Made by a program: the position numbers and the translations under genes | Shown here: positions 32,833-41,436 of the stretch, piece after piece | Position numbering within the stretch: position 1 is the first letter of the stretch | Layout of the letters: each line of letters starts with the position of its first letter | The notes under the pieces: generated by a model | Database searches by the model: none | What the model was told of the DNA's origin: nothing | What the model saw: only the letters and a program-made list of their open reading frames with translations | Source: an uncultured Eubacteriales bacterium | Lineage (GTDB): Bacteria; Bacillota; Clostridia; Oscillospirales; Ruminococcaceae | DNA: 46,625 bases | Reading direction: 5' to 3' | Assembly (NCBI GenBank): GCA_900318545.1 | Contig: ONLC01000001.1 | Span: forward strand, 1-46,625

Positions 32833-32916
32833 GGGAAAGTGACAGGGCATTGCTGCCGATGTCCCGAGCAGCTCCGCAGAGGGCTGTCGGGGCATCATAT
32901 ATTTTGTCATTTTCCC
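32833..32916 (+). ncRNA. Candidate structured RNA upstream of mraZ
   Basis: A 12-bp closing stem with one G-T pair (32833-32844 with 32905-32916) encloses a long hairpin: GATGTCCCGA (32858-32867) with TCGGGGCATC (32887-32896), a bulged G, then CAGCTC (32869-32874) with GGGCTG (32881-32886) and a six-base loop. The fold begins about 10 bases after a good promoter. It has no ribosome site and no open frame. It lacks the hallmarks of SRP RNA, 6S, tmRNA and RNase P. No strong T tract follows, so it may be a free RNA or the 5' part of the mraZ leader. Confidence 0.5.
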
Positions 32917-33055
32917 ATTAACAGAAATTTTACAAATTACAATTAAGTTACAAAATCCAGCAAAAATATTACAGAAGTTCCGCTAAATCGCAGGTAAAAA
33001 TCCTGTCTGTCCGAAAAAATTCCCTGTCGAAACTGAGGTTTGGGGAAAATTACTG

Positions 33056-33084
33056 TTGCAATTTTTGGCTCAATAGTGTATAAT
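33056..33084 (+). promoter_or_regulatory. Sigma-A-type promoter of the dcw cluster
   Basis: TTGCAA (33056-33061), 17-bp spacer, TATAAT (33079-33084). Predicted start near 33091, 75 bases before mraZ. Confidence 0.75.
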
Positions 33085-33094
33085 GGGTACAAGA

Positions 33095-33139
33095 AGTGTA
33101 TTTTAGTGCATTTCTGTGTACAAAAGTGCTTTGTGAGTG
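33095..33139 (+). promoter_or_regulatory. MraZ operator (10-bp-spaced GTG repeats)
   Basis: GTG occurs at 33096, 33106, 33116 and 33126, exactly 10 bp apart, mostly as AAGTG/TAGTG/AAAGTG, with a further GTG at 33137. This matches published MraZ boxes (tandem repeats with a GTG core, such as AAAGTG in Mycoplasma). The array lies just downstream of the predicted transcription start. Confidence 0.7.
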
Positions 33140-33165
33140 TAAAATGCAGCAGGAGGTGAACGGCT

Positions 33166-33594
33166 TTGGAGGGCATGCTGCTCAGCGGACTGAACAATGT
33201 AACTATGGACTCTAAGGGGCGTATCACGTTCCCTGCGAAGTTCAGAGAGGCTCTTGGGAGCCGCTTCACGATAACAAAGGGTCTTGACGGCTGTTTGTTT
33301 GTGTACTCAACAGAGGATTTTGACAAGCTCGGCGAGAAGATCAGGGCTTTGCCTATGGCTAAGGCGAGAACGCTTCAGAGAACGTTTATGGCGTGGGCGT
33401 GCGAGGTCGAAACGGACAAGCAGGGAAAGCTGCTTATACCGAAGGAGCTGCGTGAAACGGCAGGTCTCGGGAAGGAGATCGTGGTGGCAGGCGTTACCGA
33501 CCGCTGCGAGATCTGGGACAAGGCTCGCTGGGACGAATACAATGCCAAGGCCGAAGAAATACTCGCTGAAACGCTTGAGGGGCTGGATATCTGA
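33166..33594 (+). CDS. mraZ: Transcriptional regulator MraZ
   Basis: The 142-residue protein has two tandem AbrB-like units with the MraZ signatures: NVTMDSKGRITFPAKFREAL (about 11-30) and EVETDKQGKLLIPKELRE (about 82-100). MraZ forms a ring and binds tandem repeats in the mraZ promoter, tuning the whole division and wall cluster. A TTG start at 33166 is used because AGGAGG lies nine bases upstream; the ATG three codons later is too far from that site. It overlaps rsmH by one base. Confidence 0.93.
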   Translation: MEGMLLSGLNNVTMDSKGRITFPAKFREALGSRFTITKGLDGCLFVYSTEDFDKLGEKIRALPMAKARTLQRTFMAWACEVETDKQGKLLIPKELRETAGLGKEIVVAGVTDRCEIWDKARWDEYNAKAEEILAETLEGLDI

Positions 33595-34544
33595 TGGAAT
33601 TCGAGCATATACCCGTGCTGCTTGAGGAGATCCTTGAGGGGCTGGATATAAAGGCTGACGGTGTTTATTTCGACGGCACCGTAGGCGGTGCAGGGCATTC
33701 GCTGAGGATAGCTCAGAGACTTGACGCCGACAAAGGCGGAAGGCTGCTTTGCTCGGACAGGGACCCGGAGGCTGCAAATGTTGCAAGAGAAAGGCTCAGA
33801 GGACTGCCTGCACAGGTATTTGACGGAAACTATGATGAGGTAGACCGATTTGCCGAAGAGGCAGGCGTTGACGGACTTGACGGGATACTGCTTGATCTGG
33901 GAGTTTCGTCCTATCAGCTTGATAATGCGGAGAGAGGCTTTTCCTACCACAATGATGCTCCGCTTGACATGAGGATGTCATCAAGCGGCCTTTCGGCAAG
34001 AGATGTTGTGAATGAGTATGAGCAGAAAAGGCTCATGAAGATACTTTTTGACTACGGTGAAGAGAAGTTTGCACCAAGGATAGCTCAGGCTATCGTGAAA
34101 AAGCGTGAGCAGGCTCCGATAGAAACTACGGGAGAGCTTGCAGAGATCGTCAGAAGTGCCGTGCCGCAGAAGGCAAGGCGTGATAAAAATCCATGCAAGA
34201 AAACATTTCAGGCGATAAGGATCGAGGTAAACGATGAGTTCGGACACCTTGACACCGCCCTTGATAAGTGCTTCGATGCTTTGAATGTCGGAGGAAGGCT
34301 CTGCGTGATAACGTTCCACTCACTGGAGGACAGGATAGTAAAGCAGAGGTTTAAGACCTTTACTCAGGGCTGTATCTGTCCGCCCGATTTTCCGCAGTGC
34401 GTATGCGGAAGAACGCCCGCAGGCAGGCTCGTTACAAGAAAGCCCGTTGAGGCAGGTGCCGAGGAGCTCGAACGCAACAGCAGAAGCAGAAGCGCAAAGC
34501 TCAGAGTGATAGAAAAGCTCGGAGAAAGACAGCCGCTAATTTGA
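33594..34544 (+). CDS. rsmH: 16S rRNA (cytosine-1402-N4)-methyltransferase RsmH
   Basis: The 316-residue enzyme begins EFEHIPVLLEEILEGL and has the SAM-binding YFDGTVGGAGHS (about 22-33), GILLDLGVSSYQLD, FSYHNDAPLDMRM, CKKTFQAIRIEVNDE and ITFHSLEDRIVK. It methylates C1402 of 16S rRNA with RsmI. Order and size are standard for the second gene of the dcw cluster. Its ATG overlaps the mraZ stop (TGATG), so translation is coupled. Confidence 0.96.
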   Translation: MEFEHIPVLLEEILEGLDIKADGVYFDGTVGGAGHSLRIAQRLDADKGGRLLCSDRDPEAANVARERLRGLPAQVFDGNYDEVDRFAEEAGVDGLDGILLDLGVSSYQLDNAERGFSYHNDAPLDMRMSSSGLSARDVVNEYEQKRLMKILFDYGEEKFAPRIAQAIVKKREQAPIETTGELAEIVRSAVPQKARRDKNPCKKTFQAIRIEVNDEFGHLDTALDKCFDALNVGGRLCVITFHSLEDRIVKQRFKTFTQGCICPPDFPQCVCGRTPAGRLVTRKPVEAGAEELERNSRSRSAKLRVIEKLGERQPLI

Positions 34545-34577
34545 CGGCACCCATAAGAACGATCAGAGGTGATATAT

Positions 34578-35039
34578 ATGGCAAAGATACATAACCTGGC
34601 TTACGACTATATGCAGGAGCCTCAGACTGAGGAAGCTGTACAGCCCAAGCCTGCACCTAAGCCGAAGCACAAAAGAGCTTCGGTGCTGGGAGTGCTTGCA
34701 CTTTCTGTGATAGCACTGGCATTGTTCTCTGCTATGATGTTCGGAAGAGTCGAGATATCAAGGCTTATTTCCGAGCAGACCACTCAGCTTGAAGAGCTTG
34801 AAAAGCTCCAGAGTGAGAATATAAGCTTACAGTCTGAGCTTGCTCAGAAGAAAAATATGACAAAGGTCGAGGAATACGCAGAGAAAAAGCTTGGCTTGCA
34901 GAAGCTTGACAAAACGCAGACCGAGTATATAAGGCTCGAAACGCAGGACAAGGCATCGGTGGTCAAGAACGAGGACGACAACGTGTTTGTCAGAATAAAG
35001 AACTGGTTCGGCTCGGTGCTGGAATATATCGGACTTTAG
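34578..35039 (+). CDS. ftsL: Cell division protein FtsL
   Basis: The 153-residue bitopic protein has a cytoplasmic Pro/Lys-rich N-terminus (about 1-37), one membrane helix (about 38-58; VLGVLALSVIALALFSAMMF) and an external leucine-zipper coil (about 65-95; LISEQTTQLEELEKLQSENI) followed by MTKVEEYAEKKLGLQKLDK, a typical FtsL/DivIC end. It recruits FtsW and the septal transpeptidase with FtsQ/DivIB. ATG 34578 has AGAGG 8 nt upstream; a GTG nine bases earlier overlaps that site. Confidence 0.88.
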   Translation: MAKIHNLAYDYMQEPQTEEAVQPKPAPKPKHKRASVLGVLALSVIALALFSAMMFGRVEISRLISEQTTQLEELEKLQSENISLQSELAQKKNMTKVEEYAEKKLGLQKLDKTQTEYIRLETQDKASVVKNEDDNVFVRIKNWFGSVLEYIGL

Positions 35040-35162
35040 TGAATAAAATACTTAATGGGAAAGTTAGGGACAATTACTTGTGCTTAGCTTTCTTGTTCTA
35101 TATGATTTTATGACGCAAGAGAGAAAATGCGCCGCTTATGCAAAGATTTTGAGGAGATTGAT

Positions 35163-37496
35163 ATGTCAAAAAGACCCACAGCCCTGATGAAAAGAAGGCT
35201 TACTATCTGGCTTACGATACCGTTTGCAATACTGCTTGTGTACATCGTTATCACGATATTCAACGTGTCGGTGAAGGACGGCAAGAAATGGCAGACGCTC
35301 GCTAATTCGCAGCAGCTGCAAAGCACATCGGTGTCGGCAGCAAGAGGCACCATATACGACAGGAACGGCACAGTGCTCGCTCAGAGTGCTACTGTTTACA
35401 CCGTGTATGTTGACCCTAAAATGCTTGACGGCATACTTGAAGACAAGGACAAAACGATAAAAGAGCTCAAGGATGCTATCGCTACCGAGGAGAACGAGAA
35501 GGAGAGAGCAGCTTATCAGGAGCAGCTCGACAATACGCTCGGCTCAAAGGACAGCCTTGACAAGCTTGTTGAGTACCTCTCTCCTGCACTGGAGATAGAT
35601 ACCGCCGAGATGCGTGAGAAGCTCACAGATACATCGACTCAGTACATCGTGCTGAAAAAAGAGGTCGAGAAAACACTCGCTGACGAGATAGAGAAAAAGC
35701 TCTCAGAGCTTGACCTTGACGGAGTAAGATGCGACCCCACCACAAAGAGGATCTATCCCGAGAACTCGCTTGCAGCGAACGTGCTCGGACATACGGATTA
35801 TGACGGAAACGGCATCTACGGACTCGAAGCCTACTACGATGACTACCTTGCAGGCGTTGACGGAAGAGTCATCACCGCAAAGGCAAATGACGGCACCGAG
35901 ATACCCTACCGCTACAAACAGGCTTACGAGGCTCAGGACGGAGATAATCTGACACTGAACCTTGATGCAAATATGCAGTACGTCCTCGAGAAGGAGCTGC
36001 AGGCAGCTTATGAGAAAAACCAGCCTACAGACAGGATATGCGGCATAATCATGAACCCGAAAACAGGTGCGGTTTACGCTATGGCTACCTGCTACAGCTA
36101 CGACCCCAACGAGCCTGCACACATCACCGATGATGCCGCCGCAGAAAAGCTTTCGGGGCTTGACGAGAACAGCGATGCCTACCACGATATCGCCCTTGAT
36201 GCATGGAGCACCCAGTGGAAGAACAAGGCTATCTCCGAAACCTATAACCCCGGCTCGGTATTCAAGGTAATTGTCGGTGCCTCGGCAGTTGAGGAAAAGG
36301 TCATCAGCCTTGATGAGACCTTCCCCTGCAACACCGTCATTCAGGTCGAGGACAGACCGTTTCACTGCTGGTCAACCAACGACCACGGCCCTCAGAACCT
36401 CGCACTTGCAATGCTCAACTCCTGCAACCCTGTGTTTGTTCAGATAGGCCAGAAGCTCGGTGACAAGAAGTTCGACCAGTATTTCAGTGCCTTCGGCTTC
36501 AGAGAGCTCACAGGCATAGACCTCCCGGGCGAGGTAAACTCCATAAGCATAAACCTTACGGATTACGGCCCTGTTGAGCTTGCATCAAGCTCCTTCGGCC
36601 AGACCAATAAGGTAACTCCTATACAGATGATAACCGCCTACAGTGCCTGCATAAACGGAGGCTACCTCGTTCAGCCGCAGGTGGTAGACAGGATCACAGA
36701 TGCTAACGGAAACGTTGTTAAGGATAACGACACCGTAATCAAAAGACAGGTAATTTCGGAAGAGACCTCAGCTACAATGAGAGAGATACTCAAGGGCGTT
36801 GTTGAAGGTCAGCCCGATTCAAACTGCTATATCAAGGGCTACAGCATCGGCGGAAAGTCGGGTACTTCTCAGAAGCTTGATGAAGACCCCAATGGCGAGA
36901 CCTATGTATCTTCATACTGCGCTTTCGCTCCTGCCGAGGATCCCGAGATAATCATGCTCGTTATGGTAGACCACCCGACAGGTGAGCAGTTCTACGGAAG
37001 CCAGGTAGCTGCACCTATCTGCGTGAACGTGTTCAAGGAGGTGCTTCCCTACATGGGAATGTTCCCCGAGTACACCGCAGAGGAGCTCGCTGAGCTTCAG
37101 GTAAGCGTGCCGAACGTTGAGTACTACGAGCTTGACGAGGCAGCAAAAACCCTTGAAGACCTTGGGCTTGAAGTCAAGGTAATGGGCGAGGGCGATACAG
37201 TAAAGGCTCAGATACCTGCATCTGTAAAGGTCGAGAGCGGAAGCTCGGTGGTTCTGTATACCGAGGATAACCCCGAGTATGAAACCGTCATAGTGCCGAA
37301 CCTGAAAGGCCTCACAAAGGAACAGGCGAAAAACACGCTTGCCGATTACGGTCTGAACCTTACGGCCGAGGGCTCGGGCAGTGACGAGGAAAACGCCTAC
37401 GCAAAGGACGATCAGAGCGTCGAGGCAGGAAAGCGAGTGCCTATGGGTACGGCTATCTCAGTTACCTTCGGTGCTGCCGAGGTAGGCTCACAGTAA
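35163..37496 (+). CDS. Septal class B penicillin-binding protein with two PASTA domains
   Basis: The 777-residue transpeptidase has a membrane helix (about 19-40), an N-terminal pedestal domain and a transpeptidase domain with Ser365-x-x-Lys368 (NPGSVFKV), Ser420-Cys-Asn422 (LNSCNP) and Lys565-Ser-Gly (GGKSGTS). Two C-terminal PASTA units (about 647-708 and 709-772; VPNVEYYELDEAAKTLEDLG, VPNLKGLTKEQAKNTLADYG) follow. This is the Pbp2B/SpoVD type that crosslinks septal wall. ATG 35163 has GAGGAG seven bases upstream; the longer frame from 35127 lacks one. PASTA units are common in sporulation or vegetative division paralogues, so which role applies is not clear. Confidence 0.93.
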   Translation: MSKRPTALMKRRLTIWLTIPFAILLVYIVITIFNVSVKDGKKWQTLANSQQLQSTSVSAARGTIYDRNGTVLAQSATVYTVYVDPKMLDGILEDKDKTIKELKDAIATEENEKERAAYQEQLDNTLGSKDSLDKLVEYLSPALEIDTAEMREKLTDTSTQYIVLKKEVEKTLADEIEKKLSELDLDGVRCDPTTKRIYPENSLAANVLGHTDYDGNGIYGLEAYYDDYLAGVDGRVITAKANDGTEIPYRYKQAYEAQDGDNLTLNLDANMQYVLEKELQAAYEKNQPTDRICGIIMNPKTGAVYAMATCYSYDPNEPAHITDDAAAEKLSGLDENSDAYHDIALDAWSTQWKNKAISETYNPGSVFKVIVGASAVEEKVISLDETFPCNTVIQVEDRPFHCWSTNDHGPQNLALAMLNSCNPVFVQIGQKLGDKKFDQYFSAFGFRELTGIDLPGEVNSISINLTDYGPVELASSSFGQTNKVTPIQMITAYSACINGGYLVQPQVVDRITDANGNVVKDNDTVIKRQVISEETSATMREILKGVVEGQPDSNCYIKGYSIGGKSGTSQKLDEDPNGETYVSSYCAFAPAEDPEIIMLVMVDHPTGEQFYGSQVAAPICVNVFKEVLPYMGMFPEYTAEELAELQVSVPNVEYYELDEAAKTLEDLGLEVKVMGEGDTVKAQIPASVKVESGSSVVLYTEDNPEYETVIVPNLKGLTKEQAKNTLADYGLNLTAEGSGSDEENAYAKDDQSVEAGKRVPMGTAISVTFGAAEVGSQ

Positions 37497-37504
37497 GATA
37501 TCAA

Positions 37505-37541
37505 AAGGAGGAGGCGTGCAGCTGTACGCCGCAGAATTATG
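37505..37541 (+). promoter_or_regulatory. Hairpin-bridged ribosome binding site of murE
   Basis: AAGGAGG (37505-37511) is 27 nt from the ATG at 37539. A 7-bp stem with one G-T pair, GGCGTGC (37513-37519) and GTACGCC (37524-37530), loop AGCT, lies between. Folded, the spacing is 9 nt. The only closer start-like triplet, GTG at 37516, is out of frame. Confidence 0.6.
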
Positions 37542-38987
37542 AAGCTATATGATCTGATAGAGGGTCTGGCAGAGACCACTCTGGAAAACACCGAGATAAC
37601 AGACGTAACCAGCGACACAAGAAAAAAAGTGTCCGCAGGTGCTATGTTCGTCTGCATCAAAGGAAAAACCTTTGACGGCCACGATGCCGCAAGAGATATG
37701 ATAGAAAAGGGTTGTTCGGTAATTGTCTGCGAGAGAGACCTGGGTCTTGACTGCCAGATAATCGTCGGGGACACAAGAGAAACCTATGTAAGGCTCTGCG
37801 AGGCGTGGTTCGGCCACCCCGAAAGAGAGCTTAACCTCATCGGTGTTACAGGCACAAACGGAAAAACAACTATCACAACGGTACTCAAGCAGGTGCTTAC
37901 CGATATGGGCTGCAGGATAGGTCTTATCGGTACCTGCCAGAATGAGATAGGCGATACTATCTACCCCACAGCAAGAACTACTCCCGAGCCATACGATCTG
38001 TATGAGCTCCTCAGAAAAATGGCTGATGCAAAATGCGATTATGTCATTATGGAAGCATCATCTCAGGGACTGGAGCAGAAAAGGCTTGCAGGCTGCCGCT
38101 TTAAGGTGGGTGTGTTTACAAACCTTACGCAGGATCACCTCGATGTTCACGGCACTATGGAGAATTACTATCAGGCAAAGAAAATACTGTTTTCGATCTC
38201 CGACAATGCTATAATCAATATAGACGATGACTACGGCAAGCGCTATCTCTCGGAGATAAGCTGTCCTGCAAAGACATATTCCTGCTGTGAAAAGGCAGAT
38301 TTCACTGCCGAGGATATCCTCCTCTCCACAAGCGGAGTAAAGTATGTGTTCTCGGACGGAAAGAGAAAGCAGAATGTCCGTTTCAATATGCCGGGGCTGT
38401 TCAACGTGTCAAACTCTCTTGCTGTTATAGCCTGCTGCGAAACACTGGGCTTTGCTCCCGATGCAAGCATAAGAGCCCTCGCAAAAACAGGCGGTGTAAG
38501 GGGCAGAGCAGAGGTAGTACCCACAGGGCGTGACTTCACCGTTATCTGTGATTACGCTCACACTCCCGATGCTCTCGCAAATGTCCTCTCCGCTATAAAG
38601 GAGGGTGCTGACGGCAAGGTAAAGTGCCTGTTCGGCTGCGGCGGAAACAGAGATGCCGCTAAAAGACCTCTTATGGCTGCGGCTGCGGCTGATAATTCTG
38701 ACTTTCTTATCATCACCTCGGATAACCCCAGAGATGAAGACCCCGATGATATCATAGATGACCTTATGAAGGGTCTTGACGGAAAGGATACTCCGTACAT
38801 AAGAATAACAGACAGGCGTGAGGCTATCCACTGGGCAGTTAAGAATGCCGAGAAAAACGACATAATCGTGCTTGCAGGCAAGGGTCACGAGGACTATCAG
38901 ATACTTGCAGGCGGAGTAAAGATACACTTTGATGAGAGAGAGGTAGTTGCGGAGGCACTGGATGAGCTTTCGCAGGCAGAGAAATAA
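37539..38987 (+). CDS. murE: UDP-MurNAc-tripeptide synthetase MurE (mDAP-adding)
   Basis: The 482-residue ligase adds the third stem residue to UDP-MurNAc-L-Ala-D-Glu. It has the three Mur domains: SDTRKKVSAGAMFVCIKG for the UDP-binding part, P-loop GVTGTNGKTT (about 104-113), EASSQGLEQKR and THD-like FTNLTQDHLDVHG in the centre, and DYAHTPDAL, GCGGNRDAAKRPLM and TSDNPR in the C-terminal domain. The DNPR motif (D395-R398) marks specificity for meso-diaminopimelate. Its ribosome site is 27 nt away across a hairpin. Confidence 0.95.
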   Translation: MKLYDLIEGLAETTLENTEITDVTSDTRKKVSAGAMFVCIKGKTFDGHDAARDMIEKGCSVIVCERDLGLDCQIIVGDTRETYVRLCEAWFGHPERELNLIGVTGTNGKTTITTVLKQVLTDMGCRIGLIGTCQNEIGDTIYPTARTTPEPYDLYELLRKMADAKCDYVIMEASSQGLEQKRLAGCRFKVGVFTNLTQDHLDVHGTMENYYQAKKILFSISDNAIINIDDDYGKRYLSEISCPAKTYSCCEKADFTAEDILLSTSGVKYVFSDGKRKQNVRFNMPGLFNVSNSLAVIACCETLGFAPDASIRALAKTGGVRGRAEVVPTGRDFTVICDYAHTPDALANVLSAIKEGADGKVKCLFGCGGNRDAAKRPLMAAAAADNSDFLIITSDNPRDEDPDDIIDDLMKGLDGKDTPYIRITDRREAIHWAVKNAEKNDIIVLAGKGHEDYQILAGGVKIHFDEREVVAEALDELSQAEK

Positions 38988-39021
38988 AACATCAGGCTTT
39001 GAGAAAGGCGATGAACAAAAG

Positions 39022-40392
39022 ATGGAAACCATGACCCTTAAAGAGATAATATCCGCAGTACACGGAAGCTACGGCTATCCTGCCGATACTGCCGTCACCG
39101 AGATATCCACAGACACGAGAACCATATCAAAGGGCTCGGTGTTCGTGGCACTGGCAGGTGCAAACTTTGACGGACACGACTATGCCGCAAAGGCAATGGA
39201 GCTCGGCGCAGAGGCCGTCATCACAGAAAGACCTGTCGAGGGTGCAAGGTGCATAATAGTTGACTCAACAAGAAAGGCTCTGCTCGATGCGGCAGGCTAT
39301 TACAGGTCAAAGTTTGACATAAAGCTTGTGGGCATCACAGGAAGTGTCGGAAAGACCACCACCAAGGATATGATAGCCTGCGTGCTTTCACAGAGCTTTA
39401 AGACGCTTAAAACTCAGGCTAACTTCAATAATGAGATCGGTATGCCGAAAACACTTTTCGGACTTGATAAGAGCTTCGAGGCTGCCGTTATAGAAATGGG
39501 TATGAACCACCCGGGCGAGATATCAAGAATGTCAATGAGTGCTCAGCCCGATGCCGCAGTGATCACGAATATAGGCGTGTCGCACATTGAGAACCTGGGC
39601 TCTCAGGAGAATATACTCAAGGCAAAGCTTGAAATTCTCGACGGTGCCAAATACAACGCTCCCCTCATTCTTTCAAGGGACGATAAGCTCCTGTATTCCT
39701 TAAAGGACAAGAGCAGCGGCAGACCGATAATGTACTACTCGCTGAACAAAAAGGACTGCGATGTTTACGCCTCCGATGTGAAGCTTTCAAGCGAGGGCGT
39801 AAGCTTTGATATAAACTACAGGGGCGAAAAGCTCCGTGCAGAGCTGCAGTGCCCCGGTGAGCACAATGTCAGAAATGCTCTTGCGGCATTCTGTGTGGGT
39901 GTTACCCTCGGAATGGAAACAGATAAGATAATCGCAGGGCTTGCAGAGTTCAAGCCCGAAGGACTCAGACAGAACATCGTCAGAAAAGACGGTATCACAT
40001 ATATAGTAGACTGCTACAATGCAGCTCCCGATTCAATGAAGGCAGCACTTTCGCTGCTTGCAAGCTCCGATACAAAGGGCAGACGCTTCTGCCTGCTGGC
40101 TGATATGCTGGAGCTTGGCAAAAACACAAGAACATACCACAAAAACGTAGGTGAAATGGTGCCCTCCTCAAAGGCGGACAGACTTTACACCTTCGGTGAG
40201 AATTCACAGTTTTATATAGACGGTGCAGTTAAAAAGGGCTTCCCTGCCGATGCCTGTGAACGCTTTGAAAGCAGAAAGGCTATGGCAGAGAGGCTCTCGG
40301 AGGAGCTCAAAGAGGGCGACTGCGTGCTCCTTAAAGGAAGCCGTGGAATGAAGCTTGAAGAGGTATTCAAGGCTCTTACAGAGAAGTCATGA
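39022..40392 (+). CDS. murF: UDP-MurNAc-pentapeptide synthetase MurF
   Basis: The 456-residue ligase adds D-Ala-D-Ala, the last cytoplasmic peptide step. Motifs are STDTRTISKGSVFVALAG, P-loop GITGSVGKTTTKDM, NFNNEIGMPKTLFGL, EMGMNHPGEISRMS, NIGVSHIENLGS, CPGEHNVRNALAA, DCYNAAPDSMKAAL and LKGSRGMKLE. ATG 39022 is chosen (AAAGG 13 nt upstream); an ATG at 39031 is possible. The longer frame from 38947 overlaps the end of murE and is not supported. It overlaps the next gene by 4 nt. Confidence 0.95.
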   Translation: METMTLKEIISAVHGSYGYPADTAVTEISTDTRTISKGSVFVALAGANFDGHDYAAKAMELGAEAVITERPVEGARCIIVDSTRKALLDAAGYYRSKFDIKLVGITGSVGKTTTKDMIACVLSQSFKTLKTQANFNNEIGMPKTLFGLDKSFEAAVIEMGMNHPGEISRMSMSAQPDAAVITNIGVSHIENLGSQENILKAKLEILDGAKYNAPLILSRDDKLLYSLKDKSSGRPIMYYSLNKKDCDVYASDVKLSSEGVSFDINYRGEKLRAELQCPGEHNVRNALAAFCVGVTLGMETDKIIAGLAEFKPEGLRQNIVRKDGITYIVDCYNAAPDSMKAALSLLASSDTKGRRFCLLADMLELGKNTRTYHKNVGEMVPSSKADRLYTFGENSQFYIDGAVKKGFPADACERFESRKAMAERLSEELKEGDCVLLKGSRGMKLEEVFKALTEKS

Positions 40393-41423
40393 ATCTGACC
40401 GTTCTCTCCCTTGTAACAGGTGCAGAGCTCGTTCTGGGGTTTACCCTCGGGCGGGTGCTGATACCCTTTTTCAGGAAGCTTAAAACAGGCAGGTATGACC
40501 CGTATATAGGAGACCGCTTCAGGCAGGACGGCTCAGAGCCGAGAATGGGCGGAGCACTGATCTTTATATGTATGGTGGTCGGAACGCTTATCGGTACTGC
40601 GTTTTTCTCCTCACAGGGAGAGCTTTACGGCAGGGCTGACCTGAGGCTCATTCTTACCGCTGTTGCTGCCTGCGGCGTTTTGTGCTCGCTGGGGCTGCGT
40701 GAGGATATCCTCAGAGATAAGGGCGTTTTTGCCGTGATGAAGCCCCTTTACAGGAACGCCTGCCGCTTTGCGGTTCTGCTGGCAGCACTGTACGGATTTA
40801 AGTTTTTCGGCCTTGCCCGAACAGGGGTGCTTCTGCCGTTTCGGTGGGGGTATCTCGAGCTAGGGTACCTGTATCAGCCTGTAATGGCACTGGTCGGGAT
40901 GCTGTTTCTGAGTGCGGTCACAGTCTGCGACTGCCCCTCGGGAAAGACAGAGCTCGGCACTGACGGGCTTTGTCCGACGCTTCTTATGCTCTTCTTTATG
41001 AGCATTACTGCAGGGCTCACAGTTACAGGCCTGCACCCCGAGGCACAGCTTATAAGCTCAGCCGCTATGGGTGCCGCAGGAGGATTTCTCTTCTGGGGGC
41101 TGCACCCCTCAAAGCTCTTCTTCGGGGAGAGCGGAGCAAACGTTCTTGGAGCAGCAGCAGTGCTCAGCTGTGTGCTTTCGGGAGCAGAGCTTCTCCTCAT
41201 TATCGGGGGCGGAGCAATACTAACAGATGCGGTGTGTGCATTTTTGCAGTATGCCGTTTTCAGAACGAAAAAGAAGCTTCTCTTCAAGGGCTATACCCTT
41301 CACGAACACTTTAAGAACAAGGGTCGGGGAGAGTTTCAGATAATAGGTGCTGCGGCTATTGTGCAGATACTGTTTTCAGCGGCAGCGATAATGTTTATTG
41401 TATATTCAGCTAAGTTTTTATAA
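40389..41423 (+). CDS. mraY: Divergent MraY-like phospho-MurNAc-pentapeptide transferase
   Basis: The 344-residue protein has about ten membrane helices and sits in the mraY position of the dcw cluster. It keeps PRMGG (usual PTMGG), TDGLC (usual NLTDGLDGL) and LHEHFKNKG (usual HHHxELKG). Positions normally catalytic are changed: the DD pair is Glu105-Asp106 (LREDILR), the GDTGS Asp is Glu247 (FFGESG), the NLTDG Asn is Leu/Gly (L189, G190), the second Asp of DGLDG is Cys195 and the central His of HHH is Glu306. It may have altered or lost catalysis, or be a related lipid-linked sugar transferase. It overlaps murF by 4 nt. Confidence 0.75.
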   Translation: MNLTVLSLVTGAELVLGFTLGRVLIPFFRKLKTGRYDPYIGDRFRQDGSEPRMGGALIFICMVVGTLIGTAFFSSQGELYGRADLRLILTAVAACGVLCSLGLREDILRDKGVFAVMKPLYRNACRFAVLLAALYGFKFFGLARTGVLLPFRWGYLELGYLYQPVMALVGMLFLSAVTVCDCPSGKTELGTDGLCPTLLMLFFMSITAGLTVTGLHPEAQLISSAAMGAAGGFLFWGLHPSKLFFGESGANVLGAAAVLSCVLSGAELLLIIGGGAILTDAVCAFLQYAVFRTKKKLLFKGYTLHEHFKNKGRGEFQIIGAAAIVQILFSAAAIMFIVYSAKFL

Positions 41424-41436
41424 CGGAGGATAAATT

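Noticed and set aside
32833..32916. SRP RNA, 6S RNA or known riboswitch
   Set aside because: The GGTCAGG/GGAAGCAGC signature of SRP RNA, the central bubble of 6S RNA and known ligand cores are not visible.
32376..33165. Replication origin
   Set aside because: Only one DnaA box is seen, and dnaA, dnaN or other origin genes are not nearby.
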